Shown here in pieces: positions 38,785-48,064 of a DNA stretch of 64,000 nt (its first letter is position 1; every line of letters begins with the position of its first letter). The DNA comes from Frateuria flava (GTDB taxonomy: Bacteria > Pseudomonadota > Gammaproteobacteria > Xanthomonadales > Rhodanobacteraceae), in contig NZ_JAGJRS010000021.1 in the NCBI RefSeq assembly GCF_017837635.1, positions 124,001 to 188,000 of the forward strand, written 5' to 3'. Below the pieces are notes generated by a model that did no database searches, was not told where the DNA came from, and was given only the letters and a program-made list of their open reading frames with translations. A program made the translations under genes and the position numbers.

Positions 38785-40386
38785 ATGACGACCACTGGCC
38801 ATTCCGTATCGCTCGACACGTTGCGCGAGCGCGTCCGAACCTACCTGGAGCAGGAGCAGTGGCCTGCCGCGCAGGCGACGCTGGAGACGATCCTCGGGCA
38901 CGCCCCGAATGATCTGGCATGCAGTCTCCAGCTGGCGGACCTGCTCTATCAGCAAGGTCATCTGCAGGCCTCGACCTTGCCCCTGCTACGAGCGCTGAAT
39001 CGCCTGCCGAAAGATGCACCCTTGATCGTCGCCCTGATCCAGCGACTGGTCGGCCGGGGAGAGATCGTGGCGGCCCGCGCCTGCCTGGATCTGCTGACGC
39101 AGGCCCCCGATCCGCCCGCCCACGTCGTGTTGGCGCAAGCGAAGATGCGGTTCATGATCGGCGAGTTCCGGGAGGCACTCCAGCTGGCCGAAAAAGCAGT
39201 AAGCGCAGGCGTGGAAACACCCGAAGCGGCGCGTCTGTATGGCATGTTGCTGCAATTCAACGGGCGCATGGCCGAGGCCTGCGACATCCTGGAACAAGCG
39301 CTGGAGCGCTGGCCTGATTTCGGCGATGCGGCGCCCGCCCTGGTCGATATGCGCAAGCAGACTCCCGAGGCCAATCACCTGCCCCGGCTGCGCGAGCAAC
39401 TCGAGCGCCTGCCGGAACAGCCCGCGGACCCGGACCAGGCGTTCGCGCGGGCCGAGTTCGAATATGCCCTCTTCAAGACGCTGGACGATCTGGGCCGTTA
39501 CGACGAGGCGTGGCTGGCGCTGTCGCGCTGCAACACGCTGATGTCCCACCTGAATCCCTATCGTCCTTCGGTGCAGGAAGCCTTGACGGACGCACTCGTC
39601 GACCTGCCGGTGGAACCGGACACGGCAGCCGCTCAAGCCCCGGCTTTCGAGGGGCCCATCCCTATCTTCATCGTCGGCATGCCGCGTTCAGGCACCACGC
39701 TGCTCGACCGCATCCTGTCGAGCCATTCCAGGGTGGCGTCGGCAGGCGAGATCGGCGACTTCTGGCGGCAATTGCACTGGATGGCCGATGTCATTCCGGA
39801 CCAGGCCGACGGGTTGCTCCGCGTCACCGGCCGAGTCCGCCAGATCGACTTCCACCAGTTGGGGCTGCGCTACCTGCGGCAGACGCAGTGGCGAGCGGAA
39901 GGCCGACCGTATTATGTCGACAAGCTGCCCGGCAACATCCAGTTGATAGCGTTCATCCGCCGCGCGTTGCCGCATGCGCCGATCCTGCACATGGTCCGCG
40001 ATCCGATGGACACCTGCTTCTCCAACTTCAAGGCCATGTTCGGCAACATTTCGCCGCACACGTATGAGCTTGGCGCGATGGCGCACTACTACGGGCAATA
40101 CGCCCGGCTGGTCAGCCATTGGCACAAGGCCTTGCCCGGCGCCATGCTGGATGTCCATTACGACCAACTGGTGCTTGATTCGGCCGCGACCATTCCACGC
40201 GTGCTCGCCCATTGCGGGCTTGAGGTCGAAGAAGCCTGCCTGCGTCCGGAAAGCAACGCCGCGCCAGTGGCCACGCGAAGCACACCTCAGGTCCGCGAGT
40301 CCATCCATACGCGGGGGCTGGGCGCCTGGCGTCACTATGAAAGCCAGCTGGAGCCGCTGCGCGAGGCGCTTGCCGGGCCGCGCTGA
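38785..40386 (+). CDS. TPR-containing sulfotransferase, copy 1
   Basis: A 533-residue cytoplasmic protein has N-terminal TPR helices (about 10-250) followed by a PAPS-dependent sulfotransferase domain. The 5'-phosphosulfate loop is GMPRSGTT at 298-305. Other conserved blocks are SRVASAGEIGDFWRQL, YYVDKLPGNIQLIAFIRRAL and ILHMVRDPMDTCFSNFKAMF, the last including the 3'-phosphate site region. Related TPR-sulfotransferases have no known acceptor; protein tyrosine sulfation (as by RaxST) is one possibility. It is the first of three paralogues around two Oar-like receptors. Confidence 0.9.
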   Translation: MTTTGHSVSLDTLRERVRTYLEQEQWPAAQATLETILGHAPNDLACSLQLADLLYQQGHLQASTLPLLRALNRLPKDAPLIVALIQRLVGRGEIVAARACLDLLTQAPDPPAHVVLAQAKMRFMIGEFREALQLAEKAVSAGVETPEAARLYGMLLQFNGRMAEACDILEQALERWPDFGDAAPALVDMRKQTPEANHLPRLREQLERLPEQPADPDQAFARAEFEYALFKTLDDLGRYDEAWLALSRCNTLMSHLNPYRPSVQEALTDALVDLPVEPDTAAAQAPAFEGPIPIFIVGMPRSGTTLLDRILSSHSRVASAGEIGDFWRQLHWMADVIPDQADGLLRVTGRVRQIDFHQLGLRYLRQTQWRAEGRPYYVDKLPGNIQLIAFIRRALPHAPILHMVRDPMDTCFSNFKAMFGNISPHTYELGAMAHYYGQYARLVSHWHKALPGAMLDVHYDQLVLDSAATIPRVLAHCGLEVEEACLRPESNAAPVATRSTPQVRESIHTRGLGAWRHYESQLEPLREALAGPR

Positions 40387-40678
40387 CCGTAGGCTCCGGC
40401 TCGCCGGCCCTGGCGCGCCGAGCGTGTGCCCTTGCGGTTGCCTACCACCGGCCGTCTACGTTTGGTCGTTCTCCGACGCAGCGAGAGGCACGCCACTGAT
40501 AGAGCCGGCATGGCTGCGGATGCCGCGCCTGCCTTGAGTTGCGCCAGGCATGTACGGCGGACATCCGTCCGCAAAGGCACCCCTCTTCACCTGCGCTGGC
40601 CAGGCACCGAAGCCGCCCGGGCCTTGGACGAAGCGCAAGCACATCGCTGCCAATGGCACGGCAACGCGGCTCGGGGTG
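40387..40678. other. Gap between convergent genes
   Basis: About 290 bases hold no supported gene. Only the terminator at its right edge was recognised. Confidence 0.5.
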
Positions 40679-40712
40679 AAAAAAAAATGCCACCGGTCTT
40701 GCGACCGGTGGC
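40679..40712 (-). terminator. Intrinsic terminator of the first Oar-like receptor
   Basis: On the minus strand a 10-base-pair stem GCCACCGGTC-GCAA-GACCGGTGGC is followed by A and a run of T, 27 bases after the receptor stop codon. This is a classic Rho-independent terminator. Confidence 0.9.
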
Positions 40713-40738
40713 TCTGGGGTTGGATCAACCGCTATCTA

Positions 40739-43700
40739 TCAATAGTCGTAGCTCACCGACAGGCGCACGTAGCGGGGCGGCTCGAACGTCACCGGCGTGT
40801 GGAACTGGTTGTCGATGAAGCCCGGATCCGTATCCCGGGTCGGGTAGGTCTGCGTCGCGCGCTGCTCGTTGAGCAGGTTGAAGACGTCCAGTTTGAAGGC
40901 AAGCTTGTGATCGGCGAAGGCGGGCATGTACTGCATGCCGACGTTGATCTGCTTGGTCCACGGCGTGTGCGTTTCACCCGGCGGCGACTTGCGGCCACCG
41001 CACCAGTGGTAATCCGGACCGTAGGCTGTCGGGTCCTGGTCGGCGGTCGGGCCGTAGTAGCCCAGGCACGACTCGGCCACGCCCGACTGGATCAGGGCGG
41101 TTCCGGAGACCAGCCATTCCGGCGTGAACGAGTAGGCGCCACGGATGCGGAGCTGATGCTTGCGCACGTTGAACAGCTCGCCGTTCTGGCCATCCATCAA
41201 CTGCCAGGCATCCCAGTCCTCGGTCTTGGACACGTCGCCCTGACCGAAGTCCGAACGCACCTGGCCTTCGGTGTTGCCGAAGCCACGCGAGTAGGTGTAG
41301 TCGACGCGAGCCTGCCACTTGCCGTCGAACGGATGCTCCAGGTACAGGTTCAACGAACCGGTCTTGCGCTTGACACCCTGGGTGAAGCCCCAGTCCTCCT
41401 GGGTCATCGACACCAGCTGGTCGGGCAGGCCGCTGCCTTCGTCCGCCCGGATCAACATGGTGTTGGTCTGGCCCGGGTTGATCAGGCGGCAGTACGCAGG
41501 ACCGAGCAGCGAGTTGTAGTAGCCGCTGTTCACGATGGCGAGATAGTTGTCGTAGGTGTACTCGCCGCCCGGCGCGATGCCCATCTTTCCGGCAATGCGG
41601 TACGGGCTGCACTCGTCGTCGATGGCGGTCTTCAGATCACGCCACATGGCCTTCGCGCCGTAGTTCCAGTTGTCGTTGAGCTGCTTGTCAAAGCCGACGA
41701 TGAACTCGTCCAGGTACTCGGGCTTGAGGTTGCGCGCAGTGACCTGCTCCGGATCCTTCGGCAGGCCGAACTCGCCATCGGGGGAGACCAGGCCGCCGAC
41801 GGGGGTCAGGCCCTGCGGAATGCCGTTGGCATCCACACTGGTGTAGTCGTAGGTCTGCCAGGTGTACGTCGATATGTTGGCCGCACGTTCGGCGGCGTTG
41901 TCCGGCAGCGCGAGATAGTAGCGGCCCACGTTGCCGTAGACCTTGAACGAGGAGTCGCCGTTGACGTCCCAGCTGACGCCGATGCGCGGCTCCCACTGGT
42001 TCTTCATGTCGACGAAGGCATCGCCGCGATCGTTGTAATTGGTGAAGTGGTCGTTGCGCAGACCGACCTTCAGCAGGACGTTGGGCGAGACCTGCCAGGT
42101 ATCCTGGATGTACCACGCCTTCTGATCCATCGACATGCTGGTCTGCCAGCCGATCTTGTACTGGCGCACCGTGCCATTGGAGCGGTAGGACCAGAAGTAG
42201 TCGATCGCCGGATTGAACGGGTTGATCTGCGACTGGCCCTGGTTCGTGGCCTCGTAATGCATGTTGTCGATACCGACGGCCAGGTCGTGGTCACCCAGGC
42301 GGTAATCGAAGTCGACGCGCAGACCATGGGTACCGTTGGTGGCGTCACTGGAAAGCCAACTGCTGTTGGTCTGGCTGTTGCTGATGCCGGTCGCCGGGGT
42401 ACCCGCGGGAACCTTGGTCGGGTCCTGGTACTGCGGGTTGGAGATGAACGGCAGTTCGCTGCGGTTGCCGTAGATGTTCGGATTCTTGAAGTCGGCCTTG
42501 CCGTAGACGATGCTCAGCGTCGCATTGTCGGTGATGTAGCTGGTGAAGTGGCCGATGTAGAAGTCGGCATTGTCCTTGGTGATGTCGTTGGGCGCGGCGA
42601 ACGCACCCGGGCTTAGCGTGGCGTAGTCGAAGTAGTAGGTCGAGCCGGTGCCGGTGGTCTGGTTGTTCTTCAGCGCGGTCAGCTCAAGAACATTGTTGTC
42701 GGTAATGTTCCAGTCCAGCTTGCCGTAGAACTTGGTGTTCTTGTCGCGGTTGTAGGAGACGCGCTCGGTGGTGTCGGTACCGACCGTGGTGTAACCGGTC
42801 TTGGTGGTTTCGGCGGCCAGGAACATGAACAGCTTGTCCTTGATCAGCGGACCGCCCAAGTAGGCCGAATAGACCGTTTCCCATTGTTTGTTGTCACTGC
42901 GGTACTGATGCAGCGCACCCACCAGGTCCGGATCCGCCCACTGGTACTCGAGGGCGCCCGTCGGCGGCGGCAGCGCGCCACTGGCGTAGTAACGGTTGCG
43001 CGGGCTGGCCTGCAGGTACTTCGGTTCCCACACGACCTGGCCACCAAAGTGCCATTCGTTGGTGCCTCGCTTGCCGATCTGGTTGATCACGCCGCCGTCG
43101 GAACGACCGTACTTGGCGTCGTAGCCGCCGGTGAGGGTTTCCTGCTGGTCGATCGCGCCATAGGGGAGCTGGAAGCCGCCGATGTTGCGGTATGGCTCGC
43201 CGGTGTTGTAGCCGTTCACGTAGTAAGCGTTTTCGGAGACGCTCGAACCACCGAAGGCCACGGCGTTGGCAAAGTAGCTGCTGCCCTTCACGGTTCCCGG
43301 AGCGAGCAGCGCGATGGCCTCGGCGCTACGGGTCACCGGCAGCTTCTGCAGGTCGGCTGCGGTGATGATCGTGCTGGAGTTGACGCTGGTGACGTCGATG
43401 GCGGGCAACGCGCTGGCGACCACCTGCACGGTGCCGAGGTTCTGCGCATTGTCCGCGGTCGCGGCCGCAAACGGCACCTGGGTGCCGGCGCCTGGCGAAA
43501 CGCCCACGTTTTCCTGCGTAGCGAGTACCTGGCCATCCTTGCGCAGGGTGACCGTGTAGCGACCCACCGGCACGGTGACCGAATAGCGCCCGCTCGCATC
43601 CACCGCTACTTCACGGGTAGCGCCTCCGGCGCCTTGGACGACGACGGTCTCGCCGGCGGCGACCGGAGCGGTACCGAAGATGGTGCCGGTAGTGGACTGG

Positions 43701-43798
43701 CCGTGCGCGAGGCCGGTCAGACCCAATCCCAGGGCCAGGGCCACGGTCAACGCGGTCGGGCGTGGCAATGCCCCATGCAGTTTATGAAGCTTGTTCAT
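40739..43798 (-). CDS. Oar-like TonB-dependent outer-membrane receptor, copy 1
   Basis: The 1019-residue outer-membrane protein has a signal peptide (PTALTVALALGLGLTGLAHG), an N-terminal carboxypeptidase-regulatory-like beta domain (about 35-115), a plug (about 125-250: SSTIITAADLQKLPVTRSAE, GGYDAKYGRSDGGVINQIGKR) and a large beta barrel ending in RYVRLSVSYDY. These features define Oar-like TonB receptors. In Myxococcus, Oar is implicated in secretion of a protease; other homologues have unknown cargo. It closely resembles the receptor at 48065-51136. A -35/-10 pair lies about 145 bases upstream. Confidence 0.92.
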   Translation of the reverse strand: MNKLHKLHGALPRPTALTVALALGLGLTGLAHGQSTTGTIFGTAPVAAGETVVVQGAGGATREVAVDASGRYSVTVPVGRYTVTLRKDGQVLATQENVGVSPGAGTQVPFAAATADNAQNLGTVQVVASALPAIDVTSVNSSTIITAADLQKLPVTRSAEAIALLAPGTVKGSSYFANAVAFGGSSVSENAYYVNGYNTGEPYRNIGGFQLPYGAIDQQETLTGGYDAKYGRSDGGVINQIGKRGTNEWHFGGQVVWEPKYLQASPRNRYYASGALPPPTGALEYQWADPDLVGALHQYRSDNKQWETVYSAYLGGPLIKDKLFMFLAAETTKTGYTTVGTDTTERVSYNRDKNTKFYGKLDWNITDNNVLELTALKNNQTTGTGSTYYFDYATLSPGAFAAPNDITKDNADFYIGHFTSYITDNATLSIVYGKADFKNPNIYGNRSELPFISNPQYQDPTKVPAGTPATGISNSQTNSSWLSSDATNGTHGLRVDFDYRLGDHDLAVGIDNMHYEATNQGQSQINPFNPAIDYFWSYRSNGTVRQYKIGWQTSMSMDQKAWYIQDTWQVSPNVLLKVGLRNDHFTNYNDRGDAFVDMKNQWEPRIGVSWDVNGDSSFKVYGNVGRYYLALPDNAAERAANISTYTWQTYDYTSVDANGIPQGLTPVGGLVSPDGEFGLPKDPEQVTARNLKPEYLDEFIVGFDKQLNDNWNYGAKAMWRDLKTAIDDECSPYRIAGKMGIAPGGEYTYDNYLAIVNSGYYNSLLGPAYCRLINPGQTNTMLIRADEGSGLPDQLVSMTQEDWGFTQGVKRKTGSLNLYLEHPFDGKWQARVDYTYSRGFGNTEGQVRSDFGQGDVSKTEDWDAWQLMDGQNGELFNVRKHQLRIRGAYSFTPEWLVSGTALIQSGVAESCLGYYGPTADQDPTAYGPDYHWCGGRKSPPGETHTPWTKQINVGMQYMPAFADHKLAFKLDVFNLLNEQRATQTYPTRDTDPGFIDNQFHTPVTFEPPRYVRLSVSYDY

Positions 43799-44406
43799 TT
43801 AGCAATCTCCCCAAAGCGGCAGTCAGCCGGGCCATGAAAGTCCTGGCAGAAGAAAGGCCAAACCCATGCTCCAAACCGACATCGCTGCGACAGGTGTCGG
43901 CACCCCAGCGGGTTTTAGGCCGCAGCCAACATTCGGCTGCGGCCTGAAGCTAGCTCTGCCCGAGATGGAGTGTCAACTTTTTTTTAATCATCTCACTGTT
44001 CATGAGATGGTTATATTTGTGGAGAGATCGTGAAGTAAGTCCCCGTTGCTAGGGGATTTTTTGATTCGGAAGGGCAATCGCATTTTATAAATGAGTTAAG
44101 CGATGCGTAGCCCAACCGTTCTGGCCGGACGTGATCGCCTGTCATTTTTAACGAACGAAGATCTGACCGCATGCGGCAGCGGTTTTTTCTCCGTGTACAA
44201 GGGCGGCCAACGGTGGCGTGAGATTGGCCGCGCTGAAAATCGATTGGCTGCGCAACGCGGGACTTTCTTTCCGTTCTTGGCGCCCGGCTCCGGCTGCGTC
44301 CGCGGTCTATCCGTCGACCCCGCATGCGCAACCGCCATCGCCCCCACTGGCACGCTTTCAACCCCCGACGCCAAAGCCATTGTCGATGCCGCCGTTGCCT
44401 GCGTAC
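43799..44406. other. Upstream region of the first Oar-like receptor, with AT-rich patch
   Basis: About 610 bases. It contains the receptor promoter and an AT-rich stretch (43972-44100) with a plus-strand CCCC-GTTGCT-AGGGGATTTTTT terminator-like hairpin near 44041-44062. The remainder to 44406 shows no convincing gene: a plus-strand open frame from 44103 runs into the antisense of the sulfotransferase and has no recognisable domain. Confidence 0.5.
43947..43976 (-). promoter_or_regulatory. Promoter of Oar-like receptor copy 1
   Basis: On the minus strand TTGACA (43976-43971) is separated by 18 bases from TAGCTT (43952-43947). The same arrangement precedes the paralogous receptor. The inferred 5' untranslated region is about 143 bases. 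Confidence 0.6.
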
Positions 44407-45993
44407 TTAAGCAAGCGCCCGCTGCAAAGGCCCCAGATATTTTGCGTAGTGCTGCCACTCTCCCATGGAACGGGAGTGAATGGGCTCGCGTACCTGCGCG
44501 CTGCTCTGCGTGGCTACCGGGTCCGTATTGCGCTCCGGATGAAGGCATCCTTCCTCCGGATCCAGACCACAATGGACCAGCACCCGGTCAAGCGTCTTTC
44601 GAGGTTCAGTGACGAGTGCGGCGTAGGACACATCGAGCATGACGCCCGGCAATGCAGCGCGCCAATGATCGGTAAGCCGCGAGTACTGTTTGTAGTAATG
44701 CGCCAGCGCTTGCTGCTCGTAGCAATAGGCCGACGCATTGCCAAACATGACCTTGAGGTTGGAGAAACACACATCCATGGGGTCACGCACCATGTGCAGG
44801 ATGGGCGCGTGCGGCAACGCGCGGCGGATGAACGGCACCATGCGCACGTTGATGGGCAGCTTGTCGATGTAGAACTGGCGGCCGCGCGCGCGCCAGGCTG
44901 TCTGGCGGATATAGCGCGCACCAAGTTCCGCAAAGTCGATATCGACCGCTCCTTCGATCATCCGCAGGAGACCCTGCACGCCTGCCGGAGGAGCATCGGT
45001 CATCCACCGGAGCTGGCTCGGGAAATCGTTGATCTCACCCGCGGAGGTCACCTGCGAATGGGCCGCGAGCATCTGGTTGAGCAGCGTCGTTCCCGATCGC
45101 GGCATCCCTACGATGAAAATGGGTGTGGGACCGGCCGGTGGCCGCAGCGCCGCTGGGCGATTCGTCAGTTCGCGCGAAGCCTTGATGAGCGCATCGATCG
45201 CCGCCACTTCGCCCGACTCATTGTAGGGATTGAGTTTGTGCATGAGCGCATTGCTGCGCTCCAGCGCAGCCCACGCCTCGTCGTGAGACCCCAGATCGTC
45301 AAGCACCTTGAATACGGCTGATTCGAATTGCGCGCGAACGTAACTCGCGCGCGCCCCATCGGGCGCTGGAAGCCGGTCGAGGCAACCACGCAACAGATCC
45401 AGGTGATTGGCTGCGGACGTCTGCTTGCGCAGGTTCACCAGCATGACGGCGGCGTCGCCCAGGTCGGGCCAGCGCTGGAGGCAACTGGCCAGAATCCCCT
45501 CCGCGTCGACCAACTTTCCCGAGCAACGCAACAGCATGGCATGGAGATACCGGTCGTCAGCCCGGTCCACCCCTGCGGCGACCGCTCTTCCCATCAGGGA
45601 GGTTGCGCTCGATACGTCCCCGATCATCCAGTGCAGGTGCGCCTGCTCGGCGAGAACCGACGCCGGCGGATGGGGGGCGCGGGCCAGGTGATCCAGGCAG
45701 GCGCGCGCCGCCTCCACTTCGCCAAGCATCAGCAGGCGAACCGTCAATTGCGCGATGAGGGGAACATGGTTGGGCAGCAAGGGCACGGCATCCAGCAGTT
45801 GTCGGCTTGCCGCCTGCAACCGGCCCTGCCGAAGCAGAACGCTGGCCATCTGGATACGTGTGGGCACGTCGCCCGGGGTGCGCTGCAGCAAGGATTCCAA
45901 TGCCGCTCTTGCCGCGTCCCATTGCTCGGCGTCCATGTGGAATTGGGCCTGGCGCCTGAGTTCCGTGATTGCCGCCGTGCTGTTTTCTGTCAT
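44407..45993 (-). CDS. TPR-containing sulfotransferase, copy 2
   Basis: The 528-residue paralogue of the protein at 38785 has TPR helices up to about residue 250, PAPS loop GMPRSGTT at 296-303, FYIDKLPINVRMVPFIRRAL and HMVRDPMDVCFSNLKVMF. The C-terminal CLHPERNTDPVATQSSAQVR segment is conserved among the three copies. The Met at 45993 was chosen; Met eight codons upstream (46017) is equally possible and neither has a clear ribosome binding site. It lies on the same strand as and 175 bases after the third copy. Confidence 0.9.
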   Translation of the reverse strand: MTENSTAAITELRRQAQFHMDAEQWDAARAALESLLQRTPGDVPTRIQMASVLLRQGRLQAASRQLLDAVPLLPNHVPLIAQLTVRLLMLGEVEAARACLDHLARAPHPPASVLAEQAHLHWMIGDVSSATSLMGRAVAAGVDRADDRYLHAMLLRCSGKLVDAEGILASCLQRWPDLGDAAVMLVNLRKQTSAANHLDLLRGCLDRLPAPDGARASYVRAQFESAVFKVLDDLGSHDEAWAALERSNALMHKLNPYNESGEVAAIDALIKASRELTNRPAALRPPAGPTPIFIVGMPRSGTTLLNQMLAAHSQVTSAGEINDFPSQLRWMTDAPPAGVQGLLRMIEGAVDIDFAELGARYIRQTAWRARGRQFYIDKLPINVRMVPFIRRALPHAPILHMVRDPMDVCFSNLKVMFGNASAYCYEQQALAHYYKQYSRLTDHWRAALPGVMLDVSYAALVTEPRKTLDRVLVHCGLDPEEGCLHPERNTDPVATQSSAQVREPIHSRSMGEWQHYAKYLGPLQRALA

Positions 45994-46168
45994 GAGGAGA
46001 AGGCTACTCAACGCCATGGGGTTCGACAAATGTGTCTGCCGCCTTATCCCAGCATGGCGGCGTGCCGCCGGCTGCGATACGCGGTATGCGCTCTTTCGAC
46101 GTCGTGGCATGCACGAAGCGCGTGCATGCCATGGGAGGCGCGCCGCATGGGCTCGTTTCGGCTGATGG

Positions 46169-47809
46169 TTACTTGCGAAACCGCATGGCGTGCAAATGGC
46201 GGTCAAGCGCACTCTGCAGACCGGAAAGCTGGGTGGCGTAGTTGCGCCATTGGCCAACCGCGCGAGTGTGGACCGGTTCGCGCACCTGCACGCTGCTGGG
46301 CGTTGCAACAGGCGTCGCGTTCCGTTCCGGAGACAAGCAGCCCGGTTCGAGTTCGAGGCCGCAATAGTCAAGAACCTGGCGAAGGATAACCTCCGGCTGC
46401 TGCACCAGCGCGGCATACGAAACATCCAGCATGGCTTCGGGCAAGGCCGTCCGCCACCGGTCTGCCTGGCGCGCATACTGGGCGTAGTAGTGGGCCATGG
46501 CGTCGATATCGTAGCTATAGGCCGAGACGCTGCCGAACATGGCCTTGAGATTGGAGAAGCAAACATCCATCGGCTCACGCACGATGTGCAGGATGCGCGC
46601 ATGCGGAAGCGCGCGCCGGATGAAGGGCACCATCTGTATGTTGGACGGCAACTTGTCGGCGTAATACGGGCGTCCCTCCGCTCGCCATTGGGTCTGCTTG
46701 AGGTAGCGCGCGCCCAGGTCCGCGAAATCGATCCTGCCCACGCGCTCGACCGCCTTTGCAAGCGCCCGTGCACCTCCCGGCGCGACATCGGCGGCCCAGA
46801 GAAACTGACGTTGGAAATCATTGATCTCGCCCGCTGAAGCCACGCGAGAATGATTTGAGAGCATGCGTTCCAGCAACGTCGTGCCCGATCGCGGTAGGCC
46901 GACGATAAAAACCGGCATTGGGCCCTCTGCGTGCCCCACGGCGCTCGCGGCCGGCGCAACAGCGGCGGGTGCGCTGATGAGCGCCTGGGTAAGCGCCTCT
47001 TCCGCGGCGGCATCGTAGGGATTGAGCGCCTGCATCAACCCATTGCTGCGCGCCAGGGCGGGCCACGCCTCGTCGTAACGTCCCAGATCGTCCAGCTCCT
47101 TGAAGAGCGCAGCCTCGAATTCCGCCCTGACAAGATTGTCGCCACGATGACGGCTACCGACGGGGATGCGAGCCAACTGCGCGTGCAGGAAATCGAGATG
47201 TTGCGTTTCGGGCGTCTGCTTCTGCACATTCGCCAGCGCCATGGCAGCGCCTCCGAACAGCGGCCATCGGCGCAGGCAAGCCTCCAGCACCTCCCTGGCG
47301 GCAACCAGCTCGCCGCTGTACTGCAGCATCATGGCGTGCTGAAGATGGGCGTCCGGCTCGTCCGCGCCCTCGGCGATGGCGCGCTCGATCAGGCTCCTCG
47401 CCGGGTCGATTTCGCCAAGCATCCACCAGAGCCTCGATTGCTCCGCGAGCACCTGGGCGGGTTGTTCGCCAATCGCAGTGAAGCGTGAAAGGCAGGCGCG
47501 GGCGGCCAGCGTCGCTCCGCCGGTGAACAAGCCACGCACGAGCTCGATCATCGTGCCGACATCATCCGGTGGTGTCTTGGCGACATGCATCAGCTGCTCG
47601 GTCGGGGCACGCAGCTGCCCCTGCCTGAACATGACGTTGGCCAGCCCCATGCGCGCCCACGCATCATGCGGTGCCAACTGTACGAGTGACTCCAGCGTCG
47701 CCTGCGCGGCAGCCCATTGCTGCGCGTCCATGTACTGCTGGGCACGACGGCGTCGCCGATCCTGTGCCATCGAAAGATTGGGTGTGTTCATCGAAGCGGG
47801 ATTGTCCAT
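46169..47809 (-). CDS. TPR-containing sulfotransferase, copy 3
   Basis: The 546-residue paralogue has TPR helices (RRRAQQYMDAQQWAAAQATLES onward), PAPS loop GLPRSGTT at 304-311, YYADKLPSNIQMVPFIRRAL and HIVREPMDVCFSNLKAMF. It differs from copies 1 and 2 by Leu in the PAPS loop and RE for RD in the 3'-phosphate block. It is downstream of the second Oar-like receptor, whose terminator separates them. Start codons at 47809 and 47791 are both possible. Confidence 0.9.
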   Translation of the reverse strand: MDNPASMNTPNLSMAQDRRRRRAQQYMDAQQWAAAQATLESLVQLAPHDAWARMGLANVMFRQGQLRAPTEQLMHVAKTPPDDVGTMIELVRGLFTGGATLAARACLSRFTAIGEQPAQVLAEQSRLWWMLGEIDPARSLIERAIAEGADEPDAHLQHAMMLQYSGELVAAREVLEACLRRWPLFGGAAMALANVQKQTPETQHLDFLHAQLARIPVGSRHRGDNLVRAEFEAALFKELDDLGRYDEAWPALARSNGLMQALNPYDAAAEEALTQALISAPAAVAPAASAVGHAEGPMPVFIVGLPRSGTTLLERMLSNHSRVASAGEINDFQRQFLWAADVAPGGARALAKAVERVGRIDFADLGARYLKQTQWRAEGRPYYADKLPSNIQMVPFIRRALPHARILHIVREPMDVCFSNLKAMFGSVSAYSYDIDAMAHYYAQYARQADRWRTALPEAMLDVSYAALVQQPEVILRQVLDYCGLELEPGCLSPERNATPVATPSSVQVREPVHTRAVGQWRNYATQLSGLQSALDRHLHAMRFRK

Positions 47810-47995
47810 TATCGAAGGCGCCTGCGTCCGGCTCCGGAGCCGTTCCGTTGAGCGCGCGCCGGCCGGGCTGGCGGCTCCGGGCAGTATTGCCCGTCCAAAA
47901 AAGGATGGGTCTTTGGGCGAATATCACCCGCGGCAGGGCCTGCCGTCGAAAGCTTCTGTCGGTGCCGACCGCATCGCGTTGCCGAACGCGAAAGG

Positions 47996-48027
47996 AAAAA
48001 AAAGGCGCCACCTTTTCAGGTGGCGCC
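47996..48027 (-). terminator. Intrinsic terminator of the second Oar-like receptor
   Basis: On the minus strand a GGCGCCACCT-GAAA-AGGTGGCGCC stem is followed by eight T, 38 bases past the receptor stop codon. The remaining spacer to 47809 shows no other element. Confidence 0.92.
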
Positions 48028-48064
48028 TTGGCGAATCTAACTGCGGATTCGCTTACTGGCCTGA

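Noticed and set aside
44103-44612. Plus-strand frame of 169 codons upstream of and overlapping the sulfotransferase 3' end
   Set aside because: No ribosome binding site, no recognised domain, and its second half is antisense to a conserved coding region.
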